Assembly: GCF_000004075.3 (NCBI RefSeq)
Contig: NC_026657.2
Span: 9,610,001-9,674,000 of the forward strand
DNA: 64,000 nucleotides
DNA from: Cucumis sativus
Taxonomy: Eukaryota; Streptophyta; Magnoliopsida; Cucurbitales; Cucurbitaceae
Direction: 5' to 3'
Position numbers and translations under genes: made by a program. The notes below the pieces were generated by a model, which was given only the letters and a program-made list of their open reading frames with translations, ran no database searches and was not told the DNA's origin. This document shows positions 40,859-53,647 of the stretch, one piece after another. Within the stretch, counting starts at the first letter, position 1, and each line of letters starts with the position of its first letter.

Positions 40859-43031
40859 CGGTGATTACAGAAGCATAACTGCTTGCTTCCCGGACCACGA
40901 ACGAAGTAGATAGAAATAATGTGAAATCAGATAATGGAAGGTACGAACTTGCTGAGCTCAACTTTTCTGATTTTGATTCCGCGTAATATCGAAAATTATC
41001 CGCGGGAACGGTAAGGAGGCTCGCCGGCGCCGTCGAAAGACGTTGTCGTTTGATGTTGCCGCCTGAGAACGCCGTTGTCAAAATCGTGAGAGATGAGATT
41101 TTGAGAAAAATTAACGATTTTGTGATATTTTTTCTTCAAGGGCAACTTAGACTTTTCTCCTCTAAAATATCACAACAGTAGCACTCAAAATATTTAAAGG
41201 AAAATGGCTCAAACTAAATTAACTCAAAACGTTGTTAATAAAAAAATAATAATTAAAAATCGAAAAGTTTTATGTAAGGATTTGTTTTATTATAACATTC
41301 TTTGCTTCATATCTCTTATTTGATAACCAAGAATTTCCATTAAGATCATCTAATGTAATAAAATGTTTTTTTAAAAAAAAAAAGAAAGGAAACTTTTTAA
41401 GGAATCATATTCTATTATATGTTTGAATTTTTTTAAAAAAAATGCAAAAACCCCTAAAATTCTTGTCTCCTTTCTCCTTGTAATAGGTTTCTTCTTCTTT
41501 TCTCTTGATTCTCTTTGGTTCTATTATTATTTAAAGTCCCAAGTATTAAAATTTACAAAATGTTGAATAACAATATATGGTCAATAATCCAAATTAGAGA
41601 ATGGAGGTGGAAGTACAAATTCTTGAACATTTAGTTTAACTATATAAGTATCTTTGTAAAGAAGATGAAAAGGAGGGAGATGCGATGTTGGGGAAGATGG
41701 ACACAATAGCACACTACGATCTTGCAATGCAAATTGGAAACCCATATTAAATAAAGAAATAATAGATAGGGATGAGGAGATGCATAGGAAGGATTTATAT
41801 TTATAGTACACGTCATTGATCATATCGGAGAAAGGCATCGGAGCAGCTTCCTTTTTTCCAAAATCCATATTTTCTTTTTTGTTTTTGTATAAAAATGGCA
41901 AACCCATCTCCCCTTTACCTTTATCCGTTCCTCCAATGCACTAACATCCCCCAACATTTCTTCTTCCTAATGCCCTCCCAATTTCATTTCTCTACTTCTT
42001 CCCAATTCTCCCTCCCTCCCGCCCTTCCCGTTCTTCATTTTTCTTACTCAGGTAACTCATCATTTTCTCCGCCCTTTCCTTCTAATTCCCTTCCCTGTCT
42101 ATGCTTCTTCCCCTCCTGTTTTCATTTTCCACACTTTAGGGATGCTTTTCCATTTCAAACTTCGGATCTGTACCCGTTTTCTGGTTCTCTGTAATTGTAA
42201 GATGATTGGATTTCTATGCGTTTTTTTTTTTTCCTTTTCATTTTTCATTTGTGGCGGTCTCTGATTATTTTTCTTCTGCCGTCTGATTCTTGATTCGACC
42301 CTCTGTTTGGATTCGGGATTGTGATCGCCTGGTGATTTGTGATACGAATTTCTTATTTTTGTGCTGATTAATCGAATTAAAGTCTTTTTGTGTGTGTGTG
42401 TGTGTGTGTGTGGTCAGCTTGTGAACAGAGATTCGGATTTGGCTTAATCTAAATCTCCTAGCATAATCGGGTGGATCCTGTGTTTATTCCTTTTGGAACC
42501 AACCATTTTGCTATCTTTGTTAGAGTTTTCGTTTTCGTTTTCTTAAGAGTTAACAGTATTTATTCGAAGTGGGATCTTCAAATTTATGACATGGAATCCT
42601 TATAAGTGCTGCTACCAATATATTCCGCTAATGTTATAGGGCGATATGAAGCAAATGTTTTCTTTCTATCTTTGCTTTTGTTTTACCCTTCAAGTGATGG
42701 TTGGAATTATGGCTCTAAATTTCCCAGTCTCAAGCATTTTTCATCATGCGGATATGTTTTTTTTTTATTTAAACAACTGCGGTTGGGTGTTTGAATCTTT
42801 GACCTTAGGACGGATCATACTTTAGCTTGGCACCATGTGGTACGTGGGTGAGTTCATACAGTTTAATGGAGTTGCATATTTTGTCAGATAGTCTAAGAAA
42901 GCAAATTTGGTGAATCAAATGTTCTTTGCATTGTTGTTCTTAACATTGTTTCGGATTAAAAAAAAATCCAGTTTCTTATAAGATGTAAATTGATAAATGT
43001 TGGTTTACTTGAATGTTATCAGATCTAGGAA
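40859..43031 (+). promoter_or_regulatory. Divergent region and spliced leader of Rpb7-like gene
   Basis: CFM3 (minus) and the Rpb7-like gene (plus) are head to head. A CT-rich stretch at 41900-42050 looks like leader; a plausible donor is at 42051/42052 (TTACTCAG|GTAACT) and acceptors lie at 43022/43023 and 43028/43029, making a leader intron of about 1 kb. An ATG at 41895 opens about 52 codons that, after splicing to either acceptor, run out of frame over the main ATG to a stop (TGA within 43038-43042). It is therefore a possible upstream ORF, not a protein extension. A (GT)n run sits at 42390-42412 inside the intron. Leader structure is inferred. Confidence 0.4.
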
Positions 43032-43604
43032 ATGTTTTATGAAGTGGAACTAGTGAGAGATGTGGAAATCACAGTGGAAAAGGAAAAGAGAGATGCTCAC
43101 AATTTCCAGAGGTACATTATAACATGTTTATTAGAAAACTTATTGAAGGAGAAGGCCAACAAAGACCATGGCTATTTTCTTTCTGTTACTAGCTTGAGGA
43201 GCATAGGCAAGGGAATTGTTAAGAATGAGTCTCAATGTGTTTCATTCCCCATTACCTTTATTTGCCGAACCTTTTTGCCTTTTGAGGGGGAGATCTTACA
43301 TGGAGTTGTTCGTCACATATTTCAGCGTGGATTACTCTTAAAATGTGGACCGATCAAGTACGTGTTTCTTTCAGCTCGTAAAATGCCAACCTACCAGTAC
43401 GTTGGTGGTGAAAATCCGGTATTCTCAAGCAAAGAATTTGCTACGATTGGTAACGATGTCGTTGTACGGTTCAGTGTGCTTGGTGTGAGATGGATAGAGA
43501 AAAGAGGATGTATCAAAAAAGAGTTTGTGATGCTTGCTAGCTTAGAAGGTAACAACTCACTTGGACCTATTTCATTGTCGGACTCCGATGAGTTTGACCT
43601 GTAA
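43032..43604 (+). CDS. Rpb7-like subunit of RNA polymerase II/IV/V (intronless CDS)
   Basis: One uninterrupted frame of 190 aa. The N-terminal half (about 1-80, from MFYEVELVRDVEITVE through ITCLLENLLKEK) fits the Rpb7 N-terminal domain; the C-terminal half (about 85-180, FICRTFLPFEGEILHGVV then GPIKYVFLSARKMP) fits the OB-fold/S1-like domain. The partner in the polymerase stalk is Rpb4. Plants have several copies: NRPB7 of Pol II, NRPD7 and NRPE7 of the gene-silencing polymerases IV and V, and an NRPB7-like gene (At4g14520, recalled). Divergence from a standard NRPB7 (for example the inserted CIKKE near the end) and the position beside CFM3 favour the NRPB7-like/NRPD7-NRPE7 group, but which polymerase it serves cannot be read from sequence. 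Confidence 0.85.
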   Translation: MFYEVELVRDVEITVEKEKRDAHNFQRYIITCLLENLLKEKANKDHGYFLSVTSLRSIGKGIVKNESQCVSFPITFICRTFLPFEGEILHGVVRHIFQRGLLLKCGPIKYVFLSARKMPTYQYVGGENPVFSSKEFATIGNDVVVRFSVLGVRWIEKRGCIKKEFVMLASLEGNNSLGPISLSDSDEFDL

Positions 43605-44900
43605 ATTTAGAACACAAACCACAAACTTGGGAATGTTTCACTGTAATATATTCTCTTACAGGCCTTGCTTTTTTCTTCCTTCCCTTCTATATCTGTTCGA
43701 TGTTCTTTTGTCCATGATAATTCAAGATTCTCATGGAATGTTAATTTAAATGTCTTGCATTAAGGACATTTGAGGTCTGATGGTTTAAATCTTTAGTTGG
43801 AGAATAGATACTTGCAAAACAGTATTGGACTTTTGAGTTTGTATTGAAGATCTTAATAGAGTCGATGTTTGCAATATTCTACTTCTAACGTCAATGGTCT
43901 TGAAGAATAAAAATGAGAGAGGGGGAGAGAAGTTCTGAAGGCTGAAGATGATGGCATATTTCAACCCAACCCACTGACACGGATGTCTATGTCTTACAAA
44001 TTACAATCCAATGCATTTCTTGTTTTTCATTGATTCAAATAGTGATGGGTTGTTGTGAATTGTTATCCATCCACCCTATAAGTTAAATCTATGTTCAAGT
44101 TGGCTAAATATATCACGTTGGCAGTAGAAAAGTGTCATTATTGGTTAAAAGAAACTGAATGAGTTCTAGAGTTATCTTGACTTCAAATAAAGAAGAATTT
44201 TTGGATGTTATCCTGGTCCCAACAATTTTTTTAGTTTTTTTTTTTTTTTTTTTCCATTATAATTTCATCACAATCACAAAAACTACCCTGAACAAGCATC
44301 CGTTACTTTAAATTAATGAAGTTTGTACTAAACTTTTGGGAACATTGACTTACATGGTAACTTTGTTAAAATCAAATTGAATAAAAATTCACAATAGAAA
44401 TGAAAGTGAATCAAAGTGAAGTAGAAAATAATAGTAAAAAGAGTATTTAAAATTCAGATAAATTCATAAATCTTCTCAATACCACTTCAAAACTCTTTTA
44501 TACATATTTTGATTTAATTCTTACACTGCTCATCTTTATGAACTTTTCTTTTTCTGGAAAAGATAATGATGAGCTTTTATGTCGTATATAATCAATCAAA
44601 CTCATGGCTTGTAAAGCAAACCTATCGAATTTAAAAACTAAAGAAACAATGATCATAATATATATCATAATCTCAACATATAAAAAGCAACAGAAATATG
44701 ATACAACATTACAAGAGTGAAAGTGGTTAACAGTTGAACTTTTCCAGATTGACCGTTGACTGTCATTTCTTTCGTATACATTTTTTTTTCCTTATTTTAA
44801 AATTTTAATTTCATATTTATAGAATTCTCATTTAAGATTGAATTGGATCATTCATATAAATCAGTATAAAGTAAGGTGAGACTCAAGATTTAAGCTTCGG
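43605..44900. other. Intergenic DNA between Rpb7-like and PRA1 genes
   Basis: 3' UTR of the Rpb7-like gene, then AT-rich DNA with a T run near 44230-44253. No gene and no clear repeat seen. Confidence 0.55.
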
Positions 44901-44974
44901 AATTGGGATCTTTCTCTTTTTTGTATTTCTTTCCATTTCGGAGCTCCGGCGAGAATTTTCAGATTTTTATCCCA

Positions 44975-45505
44975 ATGTCTACCGCTGAATTCGCCGTCAC
45001 TTTCAAGGAAGCCGGTCGATCCGTCATCGCAACTCGCCGTCCATGGCGGGAATTCCTAGACCCATCGGCTCTCAGCCTTCCTTCTTCCCTCTCGGACGCT
45101 ACGACTCGGATTTCTCATAACTTGACCCGTTTCCTTTCCAATTACTGTCTTGTCGTCTTGCTTCTCATTTTTCTTGGCCTCATTTACCATCCATTTTCCA
45201 TGATTGTCTTCTTACTCGTCTTTGTTGCCTGGTTCTTTCTTTACTTTTCTCGCGATGACCCAATTAGGGTTTTTGGTTTTGAGTTGGATGATTTGGTTTT
45301 GATTATTATTCTTGGATTGGCTACTGGTTTGGCGCTGGCTTTGACTGGGGTTTTTGTGAATGTGCTGATTTCACTTGCAATTGGGGCTGTGGTGGTTTGC
45401 TTGCATGCGGCTTTGAGGAGTACTGAGGATCTTGTTGGGGATATGCAAGACCCTTTTGGGGATGCCCTTTTGGAGAGTCCAAGAGGTGATTACAGCGGTA
45501 TCTGA
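44975..45505 (+). CDS. PRA1-family membrane protein (intronless)
   Basis: A single frame of 176 aa from ATG 44975 (MSTAEFAVTFKEAGRS); the open frame upstream starts only at a TTG and is leader. The PRA1 pattern is clear: a soluble N terminus with RRPWREFLDPSALSLP, then two hydrophobic hairpins (about 72-90 with LIFLGLIYHP, 91-105; and about 113-150, LVLIIILGLATGLALALTG and VLISLAIGAVVVCLHA), and an acidic tail ending GDALLESPRGDYSGI. PRA1 proteins bind prenylated Rab GTPases and act in ER-Golgi-endosome traffic. Plant PRA1 genes are commonly intronless, as here. The subclade was not settled; the tail pattern suggests group D or a neighbour. Confidence 0.88.
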   Translation: MSTAEFAVTFKEAGRSVIATRRPWREFLDPSALSLPSSLSDATTRISHNLTRFLSNYCLVVLLLIFLGLIYHPFSMIVFLLVFVAWFFLYFSRDDPIRVFGFELDDLVLIIILGLATGLALALTGVFVNVLISLAIGAVVVCLHAALRSTEDLVGDMQDPFGDALLESPRGDYSGI

Positions 45506-46063
45506 TTGAATATGTGGGTTTGTCTCGAGATTTAACCATTTGGACTTCTGTTTTTCTTTTTCAATTGGTTTAGTGATAGTTGCTGGTCTATATACTGGTA
45601 TTTTTAGATGAAATGTACATTGCAGAACACAATGAATTGCAGAAAATTATTCACGTCCATTATGCTCATAATCTAGATTCTTCTGCATTATTGTTTTGAA
45701 TTAAAATTAGTCGCTTGTGTTGTTAGTGTTGATGTATGTTTCCCAACTTTGTGACTGAAATGGATTGTTGAGCCAACAAATCATTGCTTTTCATTTCTTT
45801 TGGGTTTTGATCACATGAAAACTTTGCCTTTAGTTTCCTTTCTCCTACTTATGAGCATGTTTAACATTTAAGAAAGATAGAGTAGAAAGGATATCACGAG
45901 ACCTAAATGTCAGTTTTCCTCGTATTCTGTTTGGATTTAGTTGACCATATTATCTCGTTTTAGTGAAAAAGAAAGAAGTTGACCCTCTAAATTGAGGCCT
46001 GTTGTGTAACTCGTACGTGGGAAACGTGTGAGACAGATGCATAAAATATGTTTATTTGATCTC

Positions 46064-47867
46064 TTATTGAACACCATTGTTTAAGTGAGCACAAATATTT
46101 GTGAATTTTCCAGGGTGATAACACTTCCGACCATAAGATAGAACCATCACAAAATCCTTGGCCGAGCTGCCCACAGATATTTGTATTAGTTCTACTTTAG
46201 TGGTTGTATGTCGCCACAGTTCTACAATGTCATGTAGATGCAATGTGGAGCTCACTGGTTGACCCTTGAATGAGATTTCCACCTGTAAATATTCAGGAAA
46301 TGTTATTACTTTATAGCTGTATAAACTGACTCTGTTTCTTGAATGTTTGAACTGTGCATAGATTTTAGTTCATCTTGACATTGATGCCTTTCATTCTTGC
46401 ATAAAGTGACATAGGTAGAATCTTTTTAGATCTTTGAAACACAAGGAAAGCTAATGTAACTAAGGAGAAGAAGATGGGTTATCACCTCAATCTCACTAGC
46501 AAGACCTAGTTTCTTTGCAAGATATTTCTGGATAAATGACACAGGTATACTGCCATCGCTGTGTATTGAAGATCAAAAGGAAAATTGAATAAGAAACTTG
46601 TTATTTACTCGAAATATGCAAGAAATAGGGACAGGACAGTGGAGGGCAGGGCAGTCGCTTTGGTTTGCTGATTGCCAAATGGGCTACTGGTTACTGTAGG
46701 AGATAGAACTAACCTGACCCTCAAGTAGTTTGAGGAAATCTGAGGCAAAGGCTCATTTCCTTCCCTGGTAAAGTCAATTAAAAGCTCTTGTCAGTGTTTG
46801 GTCATTCACAGGAGTAGAATAATAAACAGAACCATTCTTTTTCTTGTCTAAAGTTACTAAAATCTCACTGGTGATCAGAAGCAACTAGTTGAAACCATAT
46901 AGGACTTGATGACTTGTTGCATTGCCTATCTGCATCAATGTCACCTAAAGGATCTTGTAATTTACCATGTTCAATTGAACCTGAAGTTCCATGAGATTCT
47001 CTTTCACCTCTTTCCATAATTGGCTTGTAACCACGTTCTTGAACATTACAATAGCTATCATCAATCTGGATTGTTTCTGCCTTAGGGAGAGTATCTTGTA
47101 TCTTACAATCATTTGAGCATGTTACACTTGCTTCCTTTTTATTCAAATCATCAATTATTCTTTCCATTACTTGGCCATTGTTCTGCTTATTTTGATCAAA
47201 GTTGAGTTTTGTGTGATCAATCATGGTGGAAAGGTATTGTTGCTCGGTTAAGCTCTCTTGTGCTGTAGATGCCGACAACTTTTTCGATGTTCCAGAGTCA
47301 GAAGTTGTGTACGTATTGTCAATCTCTAAAATAGAGACAGGTCCCTCTTTTCTTTTGGTAGGCAATGAAACTGAGGATGAGGACGACAACTGTGTTTCCT
47401 CAGGTTCCTTCTCCTTCCTCCATTTACAAGAAAATATCTTTTCCCTTAAATCATCCATTGTGTGGTCTGCCCTGCATATTTTCAAACCGATCACTGATGG
47501 TATTTTATCTCTAAATTGAATTAAGGATGTAAATTAGTATAAAGGGAACATACCTGAGTTTCTCCAATGGCACACCCCCTAAATTTGTGTTGCAGACAGG
47601 ACAACCCTCTAATTCCTCTTCAGCTATCTTCTCATATATACAATCCCTGCAAACTAAAACACAATCCACAATCTATTTATATGACATTTTAGCATAGGAG
47701 CCATAACAAAAAAGAAAGAAACAGAGGTTGAATGTGTATGAATTACATGTGTGGAGGCATTCAGATATGGTGGTAGCATTAGTAAACAAGTTATGGCAAA
47801 GAGGGCATGTCAAGCAACCCATGAGCTTCTCAGTGGGTAATTTCACTGTCGCAGTTGCCGTCGCCAT
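46064..47867 (-). CDS. DRIP-like RING E3 ubiquitin ligase with RAWUL domain
   Basis: Exons 47867-47747, 47653-47554, 47471-46869, 46764-46714, 46558-46486 and 46282-46064 (minus strand) close in phase to about 388 aa. The C3HC4 RING is complete: Cys21, Cys24, Cys37, His39, Cys42, Cys45, Cys58 and Cys61, with TTISECLHTFCRDCIYEKI between. A variable acidic and serine-rich middle is encoded mostly by the 603-base exon. The C terminus (about 260-388) is the ubiquitin-like RAWUL region with PIWFQLVAS, GSIPVSFIQKYLAKKLGL and VGSSAKDFVMVLSYGR. It matches DRIP1/DRIP2, which ubiquitinate the drought factor DREB2A, and PCGF/BMI1-type Polycomb RING proteins. The shorter middle suggests the third, less-studied paralogue (At3g23060 in Arabidopsis, recalled). 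The target is unknown. Confidence 0.88.
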
Positions 47868-47869
47868 TG

Positions 47870-50275
47870 GGCGGAAGAGCGGTGGTTGAAAGAGAGGAAA
47901 TTAGTGGAAGGGTTGTGTTGTCGTATCGTGGTGTGTAAGAATTAAATTAAAATAATAATAGAAAATAATAAAAAAGGGGGAAAAGAAGAGGGAATTAAAT
48001 TAGGAAAAGGATTAAGAGCATTTTTCTCGTGGCTAAGGAGTTGGGCTTCTGTTTAGGAAATGTTTGTTTTTATCTTTTTTCTTTGTGGACAACGTTGTAA
48101 CGTCCGTTCCGCCTTCCACTCTTCTTTCATCATTATTTTATTTTTAACACCTTCTCTTTTTTTCTTATTTCTCTCTCTATATTATTTATATAAGTCTACA
48201 ATTAATTTTTTTTTTCCTTTCTCAAAAACAATATATATGTTTAATTAAAGATTTACATTTGATTTTCCCACGTCATATATCGTTAAAGAAAAGTTTATAC
48301 CACAATAGTACATGCAATGCCATTCAACTTTCGTTGACAGCAAGAAAGAAAAATTGATACAATTAAGAGGTCATTCTTCTTCTCAATGATGATCTTCGAG
48401 TCTTCTGGAGATCTCTTTCTATTTTTAATTTAGAAGATGATGTCTATGGGGGCGTGAATTGGGATAGGTTTCATTCTCCCACGTGAAGTAATATGACACT
48501 TCTTTGCTAATTCCCTCATGAGTTGGACGCTGAAAGAGCATTTTTTTCCGGGTTGACGGTTAAGGTCGACCCACCCTCCTCAGCCTTGGTGGTCGAGGGT
48601 GTGGAGGTCTCCTTGGCCACGGGGTTTGGACTTTGGATTGAGTCAAACTCTTGTCAGAGGTTGACTCCTCCTCCTCAACCTTAGAGGTCTAGGTCAAGAA
48701 GTCCAACTCTCGCTTAACTGCACCTTCAAGCCTAAAAATCCCACGTAGAATTTGATTAGAAAATCTAATATAGTCATATTCTAACACAGACTACGAGAAG
48801 TCTAAAGCCAACCTATCGATAAATACATCGTTTTAGTCATATATGAAGTAACTTGGATTTTACTCTCAAACTCTTAAGCTTTTTCATTTTTTTACTCTTT
48901 TAACTTAATTATGTGACAAGTATTACATGAATATGCATTTTTTCTCTTTGACCCGTCATGTTCTTCTCTTCATCAATAAATTTACTGATGTTGTTATGTG
49001 TAAGTCAAATGCACACTTTGAGATTGCCAAATACATGAGGTTACTCACGATAGTTGTGCAAAGTTTTCAAAATCTCTCTCAAGCCCATATTTGATGACTT
49101 CCTTTTGGGCTCAAAGCTTGGAGGCCATTTTGCATCTACCAGCTTAAGATTGGTTCCAGCCTTCCAACCAAAGACAAAATCACTTTTTTTTCACCTTCAA
49201 ATTTTTAATAAATGACAAGTATAGCTCAACTGTTCATGCCAAAAGAAAAGACATTAATTCACCCATTTTAGCATTACTCAACTTATTAAAATAGTAACTT
49301 TATCTCAACCATGATTAACACGTCCTTCCATTCTAAAATTCTAGAGATTGATCCTCTATCCATAATTACAAAAAATTAAAACAATATGTTATCAATTGAA
49401 TCATTATTAAGAAGTATGTTTTATACATTGTAATAACTTCTCATCTATTAATTTAACTATGTAGCTTTTCTAAAATTTTCCTTTTTAAAAAAATCATAAT
49501 ATTGACATTGATAATATAATTTGGTAAATTATATTAACAATTCATTTTTTTAGATGAATATTATTGACATAGGGACACCATGAACGATCACATTATACCT
49601 AAGAAAGATTATCTATCTTTGAAAAGAAAGATTTAAAGGTTACATCTCACAAATAAAAGTAAATGTCTCAGACTGGTGTTTGACATTGGACACATTTATT
49701 CTAAATGGTTGATTTTTATAACTATTAAGAGTCAAGTGTTTGCATTCTATAACTAAATTTGACATTTTCTTATTGATTTCAAGTTCCAACAAATAATGAT
49801 AATAAATAAAAAAATAAAGATGTTGAAATTATAGAGGACATGATTCGATTTCTTTGGCAGAAGACAAGGGAGAGATACAAAAGGAGACTAAAGATACGCA
49901 AGAATTATAACATATAATAATGTTATCTTTATAATATAAAACGTTACATATCATGTTTATATACCTATACATGTACATGTAATAATAAGTTTCGCATTAA
50001 TAAGTATTTCTCCCCAAAAATAAATGTTCGCATTCACTTGCATAATTAACAAAAATAAATCAACTAAATTAGGTTATGTCAGTTGAATTTTTAAATTACA
50101 AAAATGAGAAAGATAGATTACTTCCAATGTAATCACATTACATCCAAGGACATTTGTTAATTACAAAATATTTAGGTGTTTTAAGTTAATGACAATTGTA
50201 TAATTATGCCTAACAACATTTAAGCAAATTTTTCATGGGTGGCAATTATTTTGTAACTATCATCATCTTCATCAT
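47870..50275. other. Intergenic DNA
   Basis: The promoter of the DRIP-like gene should lie just above 47867. At about 48540-48760 there is a G+C-richer patch with repeated GGTTGAC, CCTCCTC(A)ACCTT and GGTCGAGG/GGTCTAGG words. It looks like decayed repeat DNA; no gene could be supported. Confidence 0.45.
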
Positions 50276-50279
50276 TCAG

Positions 50280-50424
50280 GGTCTTCAAATATAAAAAAGA
50301 AGCTGCTGCAACACGCCTAGAGAGATATAATCAAATTTATCCAGGGGAGATTTTGAAGTTGCCGTTATGGGTATTTTCGATTAGGCTTCGGGGTAGAATT
50401 CCGGTTGATAAGAGTCTTCGTTAA
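50280..50424 (+). pseudogene. Orphan exon-like coding fragment, unidentified
   Basis: After a good acceptor (TCATTCAG|G at 50279/50280) an open frame of 47 codons runs to TAA at 50422-50424. Its residues look like real protein: EAAATRLERYNQIYPGEI followed by LKLPLWVFSIRLRGRIPVDK. Local base composition is richer in G+C than the flanks. No start codon or companion exons were found nearby, so it is probably a leftover last exon of a lost or displaced gene, or a captured exon. I do not recognise the family. The opposite strand also has a 61-codon frame (50421-50606), which is less protein-like. Confidence 0.4.
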
Positions 50425-50609
50425 GTGGTTGGTATTTTCAATTTCGGTTTGATTTTCCACCCGTTAACCAAATCAGATTCATAGTCGATGGACCGGGGAA
50501 GTGAAAGAGAAAGCGAAGCTTGAATTTTCACAAAATCAGCTTCAAATTCAACCATTTTTTGCAAAGACAAATAAGAAAGAAAATGAATTTGGATTGGTTG
50601 TCGCAAGGA

Positions 50610-53600
50610 GGAAGAAAATGGAAAGTGTATGTATTTGAAACTATTGAGGATAGATTTGCAATTAAAAAATCAACATAATTTGCCATCTTTGCAATATTGA
50701 AAAAGATGTTATATGGGTTTTAATATATTAATTATTTTGGCTACCTGATGCAATTCTCCTATTTCTTAGACATATTTGTGAGTTATGTATTTAGATTATT
50801 AAAATATTTCCTCCACTTGCGTAAATTAAATAAAATATATAGTTTCAATAGCTTTTTTTTTAATAGAAGAAATAACATTTATACAATATATACTCTTATA
50901 ATTTATTATATAAATGGAGGGCGTCAGATCCAAGAAATCAGTGAGATGGGAGGAAGGAATTGAAGAAGTTATTTAGGCATTTAATTTTAGTATATACATT
51001 GGAAAACACTAGCAGTAGCATCCATCCCTATTAATTTCATAAATATGGGTTTACATTACATATTTAACAAGTTTTTAAATCATATCATATTAATCATAGC
51101 ATCAAAGTCAAACAAACAAAACACACACAAAATGTACGATATCAACTTTGTAGTAATTTACCTTTTTCTATATTGTATAACAAAATACTTTGATAGCTTA
51201 AGTTATACTAACAAGATAATGAATTTAGTGTGTGATCATGTTGAAAAGTTTCCGCAAGTTCAAAATCAATTAGATTATTCAAATGTGATATTGATAGTTT
51301 AAAAATGTTAGAGTTGTATCAAGTAATTTAGATGATTTTGGTGTAAACACTAATAATGCACTCATGTTGAAGAGGTTGTATGTGCGTGCCAACTTCACAC
51401 GATCCAAATATATGAATCTAAATATGATATTCAAAAGGTCCATAACAACTTACGATGTGGAAGTGACTACTTATAAGTTTACAAGAAAATAAGATAGTTA
51501 ACTAAATTAATCATGAAGTAAACGCTAATAAATCTACCTCAACGACTAAATCACTATTAGTAAGTTATATTATAAAAATAATGTCTATATTTATGTTTTC
51601 TCATCAAGAACTTATTTCGTCCTTTTAAAAATACTTAAAATTTATAAGTATCATTAAGCACTTAAATACTTAGCATTACGTTCATAGCAGTACAAACATA
51701 TTGTTTTGTTTAATTTTATTTATTTTGTTTGATATAATAAATATGAATGGTCATTTATCAAGGCCAATGTAAACCTTATGCAGATATTCAAAACTTATTA
51801 ATCGATCAAATATATATCTTACAGTGACTTATATATACAAATATTTGTTCAATGTTAAAAAATTTAAACAAATTTGAACTAGCCTATGAACTCAATGTGT
51901 ATTTAACCTAATCTGTATAGTTATTCTTGTGACGTAAACTCTTACGAACATAATTATTGTAAAGTTTAATATTCTTCCAACTTTAGGGTTTTTTTTTAAA
52001 ATAAAGATAGCCCAATTTTATTCGATTTAATATACATTTTTCTTTATTAATTTTTTTTCTCTTCTTTGAATCTCATAGCGTTTTTTTCCTAAAAAAACAT
52101 CGAGCGAAAGATCAGAAGGCATGGTGCATCCAAATATCTCAAGTTGTATACCTTTCTCTCTTCCCTTAGTAGTCATGTCGCTATTTAATTAATTATCCAC
52201 GTTCTATATACACGTTAATATCCAAATGGTGGTTTTGGAATTGAATTAAACATTGAAATTATTCTCTCATTTTATGTGATCAACACTCCATCATAACATC
52301 CAAAGACAATATACCTAAAAAAACTCTATCCTACTATATATATATATATAATTCAAAAAAGTAATAATGAAGAAAAATAATTGCAATTTCTTTTGACAAT
52401 AATAATTGGAATTTTTTTATGTGTAAATCACTAAAGAGTTGATTAGAACTATACGAAGTTTATCTAAAACAATTTTGCTCCCACTATCAATTATTTATAA
52501 TAATTCACATCGATCAATCATCATAATTCCAACAAAAACATGGATAACACTTCCACCCCTTCTTTATCTCCACACATTATTAATCATATTTAATTATACT
52601 TTATATGAATTAAAGCCCATCATAAATTTAATTAGTAATTTTCACAACAAAATTTAAAATAAATAGATAATTATCAAAATTTAGGATAATCATGTAAAAT
52701 AATATGCTTTCTCTTACCTTTTATCTTTAATATGGAAGACTAATGAATGCTAAGTTCTCTTTTCCCCCCTCATATATAATATTAACATGTCAATAAAATA
52801 ATTTGTAATTAAACCTATGAATATTATTGATGTTATATTAGAGATCAATAGTTAAATAATATTTTTGTTGAAACGACCCTTTTACCCTTCAGCTGTTGGG
52901 TTAGTCTTGGGCAAGCCAAAACAAACTTAACTCATAATAAGCATATAATAAATCAAACATCTTCATAAGCATTCACATGCTCATGTTCCCCAAAGAATAA
53001 TAATAATAAAAAAAAAAACTTTTCTTTTACTTTTTTTTAAAAAAAAAGAAAACCCTAATGGCTTCCACACCTTCAAATCACAATATATGCAATAATATAT
53101 GTAGGGAAATCAGAAAAAAAATTGAACACAAATGGGTACCTTAGTTTAGCCACAATAAACTATACACAATATACATTTTAAAAGAAAAAAGGAATCAAAA
53201 TAATCTTTAACAACCAACCAACACAAAAGAAAACAAAGCAAATAATAACAATAATAATAATTAACAAGAGAGATCAAAGCATATAAAAAGCAAAGCCCAT
53301 TATAGTTCTTTTTTTTCTTTTTTGGGTAATAATTAAACAGACATTTTAAAAGCAAAACAAACAAACAGCCAGACAGAGTACTAGGAGAGAGAGTTTATTT
53401 TTTTTTTTCCTTGTTGGCTATTACAAATTAATTAATGTCCCAAATCTCTTTTAATATCTATATACGAATCATAAAACATTAAAAATTAAAATTAAAGAAG
53501 AAAAAAAAGCAAAAAAAAGAAAAAAAAGAAAAGAAAAAAAGTACAGATATTGCAATCAAACAAGATCCATATGCTCGATCCATCTGTCTTGCCTCCTTCT

Positions 53601-53640
53601 TTGTTGCTTAATTATGGGTCGACCAAATCATGGAACCACC
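50610..53640. other. AT-rich intergenic DNA downstream of Aux/IAA gene
   Basis: About 3 kb with homopolymers and short open frames only. The part next to 53648 (purine-rich, about 53470-53545) is probably 3' UTR of the Aux/IAA gene on the minus strand. Confidence 0.5.
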
Positions 53641-53647
53641 GCCCTCT

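Noticed and set aside
41895-42194. 99-codon plus-strand frame starting MANPSPLYLYP
   Set aside because: It reads through a CT-rich leader and a likely splice donor at 42051; spliced to either acceptor it goes out of frame with the Rpb7-like protein. Treated as a leader upstream ORF.
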